From Deltaproteobacteria bacterium (lineage in GTDB: Bacteria; Myxococcota; XYA12-FULL-58-9; JAUUZB01), in assembly GCA_030590185.1 (NCBI GenBank), contig JAUUZB010000092.1, positions 1-8,746 on the forward strand: a DNA stretch of 8,746 nucleotides, read 5' to 3'. The notes beneath the pieces were generated by a model. It worked only from the letters and a program-made list of their open reading frames with translations, was not told where the DNA came from and made no database searches. Position 1 is the stretch's first letter; each line of letters starts with the position of its first letter. The position numbers and the translations under genes were made by a program. Positions 1-5,293 of this stretch are shown one piece after another.

Positions 1-1
1 C

Positions 2-547
2 GGCGTGTGTCAGGGCCCGTGCATGGACAACGCCGGCTGCCCGGACGCGGCCAACCCGAACTGCGCCGATGACGGCATCTGCTTCGGGCCGTGCAGCGTC
101 AACGGCGACTGCACCAACACGGCCTTTCCCAACTGCCATCCCAACCCCGGGACGTGCCAGGGGCCGTGCATCGACGACGGCGATTGCCCGGCTGAATTTT
201 CGAAGTGCGATACCGGGACCGGGTTCTGCTTCTTACCCGGCTGTCTCGACGACGCCGGCTGCAACCCGCCGACCACGGTCTGCGAGAATTGGTTCTGTGA
301 GCCGGGTTGTCTCGGCCACACCGACTGCGACCCGGCCGAGCGCTGCGACCTGATCGACGCCGGCAACCTGAACCATTGCGAGATCCGTGACTGCACCACG
401 GACGGCGACTGCCTGGCGGCCGCCCCGGTCTGCGATAGCGACGGCCTCGCGGATCCGGACGGCGGCGGTTATTGCTCCGCCGGCTGCCAGACCCACTACG
501 ATTGCCGCTCCCTCGGCTACGACTGCGACGGCGCCACCGGCGTCTGC
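2..547 (+). repeat. Short cysteine modules, about seven copies (protein-level repeat)
   Basis: About seven consecutive ~25-residue units share the spacing C-x(2-3)-C-x(4)-C-x(6-7)-C. Unit starts read CQGPC, CFGPC, CQGPC, CFLPGC, CEPGC, CEIRDC and CSAGC, each followed by a D/G-rich loop and a second 'xDC' or 'xGC'. The DNA copies have diverged, so this is an old protein-level duplication and not a recent DNA tandem array. Exact boundaries were judged by eye. Confidence 0.7.
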
Positions 548-1438
548 AGCGCGCGTGACTACGGCGACATCGGTGACGACTGCGCCACGGTCTGCGACTC
601 CGGTTTTTGCCTCGCCGCCACGGGTAATGTCTGCACGGACTTCTGCTGCACCCAACACGATTGCCCCGCCGGTTGGGGGTGCCGACTTCAGGACGACGGA
701 ACCGGCGGCAACCACACGGTCGATGTCTGCGTGCCCCTCCCCGCCTCCCAGGGCCTGGCACGGTATGACGCCATCTGCTCCACCGGCGACGACTGCCGCA
801 GCGGCATCTGCACCTCGAACCGTTGCCGGGAGAGTTGTTGCAGCGAAGCCGATTGCGTTCAGCCCTTCGTCTTCGGGATGTTCTGCGCCCTCGGCTCGGA
901 TACCAACCAGACCAGCTGCAAACCGACGTGGCCCGATTACGACGATCCAATGGGCACCCTCGGCTGCCAAACAGTGGCGAACCACTGCGACTCGGCGCTC
1001 TGCTTTACCATGATGATCAACGACACCGGTTGCACCGACGACACCGGCTGCACCCCGGCCCGGCCGACCTGTTTCGACATGGGGTCGGGCGACCTCTCGA
1101 GCAACGAGTGCGTCCACGATTCCTGCTCCGCCCACTGCTGCAGCGTCGACCAGTGCCCGGACAACGCCCGGGGCGACAGTTACTTCTGCGGCAAGTGGGT
1201 GTTCGGGGTCTCCGACTACAACCTCTGCCTGCTGTACGACACCCCGGGCGCCGGGGCCGAAGGGGATGCCTGCGCGACAAACACCGACTGCCGGTCTCGC
1301 TATTGCTCCGACACCGACAATCTCTGTCGCCGGCGCTGCTGCACCGATGCCGATTGTGCCGGCTCCTACCCGAAGTGCGGACTGGAGCTCGACTTTGTCT
1401 TTGGCTCCGAGCGCTGGGTGAACGTGTGTTTGCCCTGA
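2..1438 (+). CDS. Cysteine-rich, multi-module, probably exported protein (5'-truncated)
   Basis: The frame is open to the window edge and the cysteine repeat is already running there, so the GTG at position 5 is almost certainly internal and the real start and any signal peptide lie upstream. The visible ~478 residues contain about 69 cysteines. Residues 1 to ~181 (numbered from that GTG) hold about seven ~25-residue modules of the form C-x(2-3)-C-x(4)-[DG]C-x(6-7)-C, for example CQGPCIDDGDCP. Residues ~186 to 475 hold four longer modules ending in a Cys-Cys pair followed by DC: FCCTQHDC, SCCSEADC, HCCSVDQC and RCCTDADC. Such dense cysteine with Asp, Gly and Asn implies an extracytoplasmic, disulfide-knotted protein; Asp-rich loops might bind calcium (inference). 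No catalytic motif or membrane segment is visible, and the protein ends at VCLP with no C-terminal sorting helix. Function is unknown; adhesin, surface-layer or secreted-matrix roles are possible. I am sure of the gene, not of its role. Confidence 0.85.
   Translation, partial: GVCQGPCMDNAGCPDAANPNCADDGICFGPCSVNGDCTNTAFPNCHPNPGTCQGPCIDDGDCPAEFSKCDTGTGFCFLPGCLDDAGCNPPTTVCENWFCEPGCLGHTDCDPAERCDLIDAGNLNHCEIRDCTTDGDCLAAAPVCDSDGLADPDGGGYCSAGCQTHYDCRSLGYDCDGATGVCSARDYGDIGDDCATVCDSGFCLAATGNVCTDFCCTQHDCPAGWGCRLQDDGTGGNHTVDVCVPLPASQGLARYDAICSTGDDCRSGICTSNRCRESCCSEADCVQPFVFGMFCALGSDTNQTSCKPTWPDYDDPMGTLGCQTVANHCDSALCFTMMINDTGCTDDTGCTPARPTCFDMGSGDLSSNECVHDSCSAHCCSVDQCPDNARGDSYFCGKWVFGVSDYNLCLLYDTPGAGAEGDACATNTDCRSRYCSDTDNLCRRRCCTDADCAGSYPKCGLELDFVFGSERWVNVCLP
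560..1429 (+). repeat. Long Cys-Cys modules, four copies (protein-level repeat)
   Basis: Four larger units (residues ~186-242, 253-305, 314-408 and 417-475) follow a common order: a G-D-x-C or x-x-DC entry, usually R-S-x-x-C or a similar C, a variable loop, C-x(3)-CC-x(3)-DC (or QC), then two more cysteines at variable distances. The second and fourth units are most alike (DDCRSGIC versus TDCRSRYC; ESCCSEADC versus RRCCTDADC). The third carries an insertion that includes an extra short-type module (GCTDDTGC). This is a different module class from the short repeats upstream. Confidence 0.65.
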
Positions 1439-1439
1439 T

Positions 1440-1479
1440 CGACCTCCCCAGTCGGTGACGCGCTTAGGTGGCGAGGTCG
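1440..1479. other. Weak inverted repeat downstream of the cysteine-rich gene
   Basis: CGACCTC (1440-1446) is complementary to GAGGTCG (1473-1479) across a 26-nt loop, just after the TGA stop at 1436-1438. There is no T-run after the right arm. It could be a weak transcription-ending or mRNA-protecting hairpin, but a 7-bp stem in GC-rich DNA is easily coincidental. The rest of the 133-bp gap to the next gene shows no convincing promoter. Confidence 0.25.
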
Positions 1480-1571
1480 GTGGCCGTTTGGTATGCTGCC
1501 GTCCATAGGACAACGGGGCGGGGAGGGACGGCGCCTCGATAGCGGCCCGAGGATTGTGAGGTCTCGCAGCC

Positions 1572-2699
1572 GTGCACCAAAATTTCCAAACCCCGAACGA
1601 CCTACCGTTGCGCGAGATCGAGGATCTCGGCTTCCGGGTGGTCGGCGTTGACCACGGGGCGGTGGTGTTGACCTCCACCCTGACCTTTGATCTCCACGTC
1701 CGCCCCGCCACCTTCCTCTACGGTCGGCTGTGCGAGCACCTGTCGTTTGACCGGTTGCGTCTGCGGCGCGGGACGAGGGGCGAGTGGTCCGATTTTCAGC
1801 CACTGTCCCTGGTGGCGCTCGCCCTGAGCCGCGGGGAGCTCATCGAGATCCAGGTCAAGGAGCCCTTCACCAAGGACTGCCTGCTGAACCTCGCCCGCGC
1901 CTTTCGCGACTGCCCGCTCTATCGCGAGTACGACGCCGATGCCGACGGGGACCCCGGGGGCGACGACGACAGCTTCCGCAGCGACTTCGAGTCGGAGGAC
2001 GGCGCCCTGAGCCTGATCAAGCTCAACATTGAGAACTTTGTCCTCGGCCACGTGGCGGAGATCGAGGCCTATATATTGAAGCGCAGCCTCGAGCAGCTCA
2101 CCGATCACGCCGAGCTGCGCCTGCACTTCAAGCGCCTGCTGCTCGACATCTTCGCCAACTTTGGAATGATCTCCCTCGACCTGCCGCTCGACAACCTGCT
2201 GCAGACCCGCGACATGTGCTACCACCTGCACTTCGCGCAGATCGAGCGCGCCGAGCAGATCCCGTACTCCGTGATGGGGCTCGAGTGGGGCCAAGAGTCC
2301 GGCTCGGCCTGGCGTCGCAACCAGACGCGGCGGCACTGCTACTATTATGAGCAGGAGAGCGACTTCTATTGTGACCTCTTCCTGGTGATGGTGCTGCGGG
2401 AGGAGTCGCGGTTGCGGCGTTTCGTATCGACCTGGCGGGAGCGCCTCGACTACTCCCTGCGACTGCGCCACGACCTGCCAGCCCAGCTCAAGCGCATCGA
2501 GCACGAGATGGAGAGCTTCTCCCCGAATTTCGAGAACCCCAAGGAGTTCTTCAACCACCTGCGCTTGATGGGGGAGATGGTGATCGAGGACGTTTCGCGC
2601 CTGACCCCGTTCATGGAGTTGTTACGCGAGGAGCGCATCTACCACCCCACCTTAATAGGGCCGGCCGGCGGTTGGCCCGACACAGGAGCGAGCCGATGA
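1572..2699 (+). CDS. HPr-like phosphocarrier domain fused to an unknown helical domain
   Basis: This 375-residue protein starts at GTG. An in-frame TGA lies only 15 bases upstream (1557-1559) and the next in-frame Met is far inside, so this start is essentially forced; GAGG at 1558-1561 is a modest ribosome site. Residues ~32-111 read like HPr of the sugar phosphotransferase system. LHVRPAT at 41-47 matches the HPr active-site pattern G-[LIVM]-H-x-R-P-A-T except that the leading Gly is Asp, keeping the phosphorylatable His (His42) and its partner Arg (Arg44). SLVALALSRGELIEI at ~79-93 matches the HPr helix-turn-strand 'G-x-x-x-L-G-A-x-x-G-D-x-I-x-I'. The position of the regulatory Ser46 seems to be Gln77. 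An acidic linker (~121-143, rich in D and G) precedes a predominantly helical 150-355 region rich in Arg, Glu, Leu and Tyr that I do not recognise. No signal peptide or membrane segment is seen, so it is probably cytoplasmic. The HPr call rests on motif reading, not on a search. Confidence 0.6.
   Translation: MHQNFQTPNDLPLREIEDLGFRVVGVDHGAVVLTSTLTFDLHVRPATFLYGRLCEHLSFDRLRLRRGTRGEWSDFQPLSLVALALSRGELIEIQVKEPFTKDCLLNLARAFRDCPLYREYDADADGDPGGDDDSFRSDFESEDGALSLIKLNIENFVLGHVAEIEAYILKRSLEQLTDHAELRLHFKRLLLDIFANFGMISLDLPLDNLLQTRDMCYHLHFAQIERAEQIPYSVMGLEWGQESGSAWRRNQTRRHCYYYEQESDFYCDLFLVMVLREESRLRRFVSTWRERLDYSLRLRHDLPAQLKRIEHEMESFSPNFENPKEFFNHLRLMGEMVIEDVSRLTPFMELLREERIYHPTLIGPAGGWPDTGASR
2684..2688 (+). 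promoter_or_regulatory. Ribosome binding site AGGAG that decides the ATG 2696 start
   Basis: AGGAG lies 7 bases before ATG at 2696 and inside the end of the preceding gene. It makes ATG 2696 a far better start than the in-frame TTG at 2672, which would lie upstream of the ribosome site. The ATG overlaps the previous TGA as ATGA, which suggests translational coupling. Confidence 0.8.
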
Positions 2700-3100
2700 G
2701 CCCCGGCCCCAACTTTCCCGGCTCCCAACGTCACCCCGACTGGATCGCGCCGCCGCCGCCCCAGGACCAGCCCTTCGTGCCCCCAACCTCGGCCCTCAAC
2801 CCCGAGCAGGATCCCGGCCGGCTCAAGCAGCTCAACGAGCGGGCGGTGCTCTGGTTGGTGATCGGGGTCGTCGGTTTTTCTCTGGCATTCCCCATGCCGA
2901 TCACCGGTCCCCTTGGCTGGTGGCAGGGCGCCAACCTCTGCTCCGAGTTCGAGGCGCTCGGCATGCGGCCCTCGAGTACGGCCCAGGGCGCCAAGATCAT
3001 CGGCATCATCACCACCATCTTCGCGGTGCTCGGCACCATCGTCATGGTGCTCCTCGTTCTGGTCCTCCTGCCGGTGGTCGCTGAGGAGGGCGGATTCTAG
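2696..3100 (+). CDS. Small proline-rich protein with two membrane segments
   Basis: This is a 134-residue protein starting at ATG 2696. The N-terminal ~40 residues are rich in Pro, Gln and Asn (WIAPPPPQDQPFVPP at 16-30) and look disordered. A short charged stretch (GRLKQLNERA) leads into a first hydrophobic segment at ~51-68. A loop with GPLGWWQGANLC follows, then QGAKIIGIITTIFAVLGT entering a second strong hydrophobic segment at ~101-128, and a short acidic tail (AEEGGF). This layout (Pro-rich tail, membrane segment, 'GWW' loop, 'G-K-x-x-G-I-x-x-x-I' entry to the second segment) recalls small DUF4190/CD225-like membrane proteins, a family guess only. The first base of its ATG overlaps the upstream HPr-like gene, so the two are expected to be made together; the Pro-rich tail could dock the HPr-like partner at the membrane (inference). 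No enzymatic motif is visible. Confidence 0.8.
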   Translation: MSPGPNFPGSQRHPDWIAPPPPQDQPFVPPTSALNPEQDPGRLKQLNERAVLWLVIGVVGFSLAFPMPITGPLGWWQGANLCSEFEALGMRPSSTAQGAKIIGIITTIFAVLGTIVMVLLVLVLLPVVAEEGGF

Positions 3101-3136
3101 GCCCAGGTCGCGGCTGCTCGTCTGACTCCGATCGCG

Positions 3137-3165
3137 TTGACCTCGACGCCGCGCCGCGTTATGCC
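3137..3165 (+). promoter_or_regulatory. Candidate sigma70-type promoter for the acyl-CoA dehydrogenase
   Basis: TTGACC (3137-3142, five of six bases of the -35 consensus) is separated by 17 bases from TATGCC (3160-3165, three of six of the -10 consensus) in the 103-bp gap before the acyl-CoA dehydrogenase. Position and spacing fit, but the -10 is poor and promoter consensus in this lineage is uncertain. Confidence 0.3.
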
Positions 3166-3198
3166 GCAGTGCGTAAGGGGTATTTTGCTGAATCACTC

Positions 3199-3203
3199 AG
3201 GAG
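3199..3203 (+). promoter_or_regulatory. Ribosome binding site AGGAG that decides the ATG 3210 start
   Basis: AGGAG lies 6 bases upstream of ATG 3210, the ideal distance. The in-frame TTG at 3204 directly abuts this site and therefore cannot be the start it serves. Confidence 0.85.
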
Positions 3204-3209
3204 TTGACC

Positions 3210-5063
3210 ATGGCAGATTTCTACGCTGACACCCGGGACCTCGAGTTTGTGCTCTTTGAGCAGATCGAGCTCAAGAAGCTCCTGGCCCTGCCAAAATACA
3301 GCGAGTTCGACGAAGACACTTTCCGCGCCGTACTCGCCGAGGCCTTCAAGTTCGCCAAGAACCAGATGTGGCCGATGAACGTCGAGTCGGACCAGGTCGG
3401 GGCAACCTACGACCGCGAGACCAGCAAGGTCACGCTGCCGGCCTCGTTCAGAGAGACCTACAAGCTCTTCTGCGAGAACGGCTGGCTCGCCCTGTCGAGC
3501 AACCCGGAGCTAGGCGGCCAGGGGATGCCCTCGGTGCTGAACCTCGCCACCGGCGAGCTGTTCTTCAGCGCTTGCCTCTCCTTTTGCCTGAACTCCCTGT
3601 TGACCACCGGTGCCGCTCACCTGATCGAGGTTTTTGGTAGCGATGAGCTCAAGGGGCGTTATTGCGAGAAGATGTACACCGGCGAATGGGCCGGGACGAT
3701 GTGCCTCACCGAGGCCGGGGCCGGCTCCGACCTCGGCGCCGTCACCACCAAGGCGGTCAAGGAGGGGGACCACTACCTGATCGAGGGCGAGAAGATCTTC
3801 ATCTCCGCCGGCGACCACGATCTCACCGACAATATTTGCCACGCGGTGCTCGTTCGCATCGAGGGCGCGCCGGCCGGCACCAAGGGGATCTCCCTGTTCT
3901 TGATCCCCAAGGTCCGGGTCAACGACGACGGTTCCCTCGGCGAGCCGAACGACGTCCGCGTCACCGGCATCGAGCACAAAATGGGCATCCATGGCTCCCC
4001 CACCTGCACCGTGCTGTTCGGTGAGAACGGCAAGTGCGAGGGGTACCTGCTCGGTGAGGAGAACAAGGGCCTGCGCGCCATGTTCCAAATGATGAACGAG
4101 GCGCGCATCAGCGTCGGCTTGCAGGGCGCTGCCATGGCCACCGGCGCTTACCAGCAGGCCCTCGCTTTTACCCGCGATCGCATCCAGGGCAAGAACATCC
4201 TCAAGATGCGCGAGGCGGACGCCCCGGCGGTGTCGATCATCGAGCACCCCGATGTGCGCCAGATGCTCCTGCAGCAAAAAGCGATCTCCGAGGCCTCCCG
4301 GGCCCTGCTGCTGCGCTGCGGTGCGTACTACGATCTCGCTGAGTTCTCCGAGGATGAGGCGGAGCGCGAGAAGTACAACGGCTTCGTCGAGATGCTCACC
4401 CCGGTCTGCAAGGCCTACTGCTCCGACCAGGGCTTCCGTTCCACCGAGCTGTCTCTACAGACCATGGGCGGCTACGGCTATTGCAGCGAGTACCCGGTCG
4501 AGCAGTACCTGCGGGATTGCAAGATCGCTTCGATCTACGAGGGGACCAATGGCATCCAGGCGTTGGATCTCATGGGCCGCAAGCTGCCCTCCAAGGGCGG
4601 CATGAACATGATGAACCTCTTCGCCAACGTGGCGGAGCTCATCGCCGAGAACAAGGATCACGAGCACCTCGAGGACGACATCGCCGCGCTGGCCGTGGCC
4701 CGCGACGCCCTTGGCGACGCCTCCATGTACTTTGCCGCGGCCGGCGGCAAGGACCCGCTGGTGCCGGTCTCCAACGCCACCGCCTATCTCGACCTCTTCG
4801 GTCAGGTGATCTTCGGCTGGGTGCTGCTCGAGGCGGCGGTCATCGCCTACCCCAAGATGATGGAGATCTGCGAGAAGGCCGACGTCGACTACGACGAGCC
4901 GGAGGAGGTCACCAAGCTCTGCGCCGACAACGAAGAGGCCAAGTTCTACGACGGCAAGATCAAGGTGGCCCAGTTCTATGCCCGCCATTCGCTGCCGACC
5001 AGCCGGGCCAAGGCGGACATCCTCAAGTCGGGTGATCGTACGCCGCTCGAGGTAAATCTCTAG
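3210..5063 (+). CDS. Acyl-CoA dehydrogenase, long (DmdC/FadE-like) subfamily
   Basis: This 617-residue flavoenzyme oxidises an acyl-CoA to the 2-enoyl-CoA using FAD and normally hands electrons to electron-transfer flavoprotein in the cytoplasm. Seen in sequence: a short N-terminal extension, then the alpha-helical N-domain with the N-P-E-x-G-G-Q-G-M-P turn (~97-106). The FAD-contacting signature CLTEAGAGSDLGA is at 165-177. The beta domain includes KMGIHGSPTC (~257-266). The second family signature is at 417-439 (Q-x-x-GGYGY ... EYPVEQYLRDCKI), with Gln432 at the usual Arg/Lys position. IYEGTNGIQALDL follows with the catalytic-base Glu at 444. Ordinary family members stop near 380-400 residues; the extra ~150-residue helical C-terminus marks the long subfamily that includes 3-methylmercaptopropionyl-CoA dehydrogenase (DmdC) and the ~600-aa FadE paralogues of Pseudomonas. 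No beta-oxidation, ETF or DMSP genes lie beside it, so the substrate (medium/long-chain acyl-CoA or another) cannot be told. It appears to be a single-gene unit, flanked by a candidate promoter and a hairpin. Confidence 0.93.
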   Translation: MADFYADTRDLEFVLFEQIELKKLLALPKYSEFDEDTFRAVLAEAFKFAKNQMWPMNVESDQVGATYDRETSKVTLPASFRETYKLFCENGWLALSSNPELGGQGMPSVLNLATGELFFSACLSFCLNSLLTTGAAHLIEVFGSDELKGRYCEKMYTGEWAGTMCLTEAGAGSDLGAVTTKAVKEGDHYLIEGEKIFISAGDHDLTDNICHAVLVRIEGAPAGTKGISLFLIPKVRVNDDGSLGEPNDVRVTGIEHKMGIHGSPTCTVLFGENGKCEGYLLGEENKGLRAMFQMMNEARISVGLQGAAMATGAYQQALAFTRDRIQGKNILKMREADAPAVSIIEHPDVRQMLLQQKAISEASRALLLRCGAYYDLAEFSEDEAEREKYNGFVEMLTPVCKAYCSDQGFRSTELSLQTMGGYGYCSEYPVEQYLRDCKIASIYEGTNGIQALDLMGRKLPSKGGMNMMNLFANVAELIAENKDHEHLEDDIAALAVARDALGDASMYFAAAGGKDPLVPVSNATAYLDLFGQVIFGWVLLEAAVIAYPKMMEICEKADVDYDEPEEVTKLCADNEEAKFYDGKIKVAQFYARHSLPTSRAKADILKSGDRTPLEVNL

Positions 5064-5083
5064 ACCGCGGGCGTCCTACCGCA

Positions 5084-5119
5084 GGGGACCGGCCAGCGAT
5101 GACTTCCCGGCCGGTCCCC
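5084..5119 (+). terminator. Perfect 11-bp hairpin after the acyl-CoA dehydrogenase
   Basis: GGGGACCGGCC (5084-5094) and GGCCGGTCCCC (5109-5119) are exact reverse complements around a 14-nt loop, beginning 21 bases after the stop codon. The stem is strong and GC-rich but is followed by GTCAAGACCG, with no T-run. It could act as a U-tract-less terminator, or as a 3' stabiliser or boundary between this gene and the thiol-redox operon. Confidence 0.55.
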
Positions 5120-5191
5120 GTCAAGACCGTAAAACCCGTTGACACCTTGCCGATGAGGAGATCGGGGTCCACCTCATTGGCCTGCTGCGGC

Positions 5192-5220
5192 TTGACAGGG
5201 GGATCCGCGACCTTTACGAC
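5192..5220 (+). promoter_or_regulatory. Candidate promoter for the thiol-redox operon
   Basis: An exact TTGACA (5192-5197) lies about 100 bases upstream of the first gene of the operon. Seventeen bases later, TACGAC (5215-5220) is a weak -10 (three of six). A second TTGACA at 5139-5144 has no acceptable -10. The 230-bp gap 5064-5293 otherwise contains only the hairpin at 5084-5119 and a strong ribosome site. Confidence 0.35.
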
Positions 5221-5281
5221 GTGATATCCAACGGATCCGCGCCGGACAGGGCGAGCAGATTGCGGCTTTGACTGACTAATT

Positions 5282-5287
5282 AAGGAG
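5282..5287 (+). promoter_or_regulatory. Strong ribosome binding site AAGGAG before ATG 5294
   Basis: AAGGAG lies 6 bases from ATG 5294. It fixes the start of the first gene of the operon and implies good translation initiation. Confidence 0.85.
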
Positions 5288-5293
5288 TGGCTG

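Noticed and set aside
2..1438. The cysteine-repeat region as a CRISPR or DNA tandem array
   Set aside because: Similarity is only at the protein level. There are no identical DNA repeats with regular spacers, and the frame stays open throughout.
1481..1497. A sigma54-like site (TGGCCGTTTGGTATGCT) upstream of the HPr-like gene
   Set aside because: The GG-to-GC spacing is one base too long for a sigma54 promoter, which tolerates little variation, and the -12 element is poor.
233..1711. A 492-codon open frame on the - strand across the cysteine-rich gene
   Set aside because: Its product is almost only Ala, Val, Gly and Arg without domain features. It mirrors the third-position GC bias of the + strand gene and crosses an intergenic gap and the start of the next gene, so it is a high-GC shadow.
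2672..2695. TTG at 2672 as the start of the small membrane protein
   Set aside because: The AGGAG ribosome site lies downstream of it and is ideally spaced for ATG 2696.
3204..3209. TTG at 3204 as the start of the acyl-CoA dehydrogenase
   Set aside because: It abuts the ribosome site with no spacing; ATG 3210 has the proper distance.
5139..5144. TTGACA as a -35 element
   Set aside because: No acceptable -10 hexamer follows at 15-19 bases; the copy at 5192 is the better of two weak candidates.
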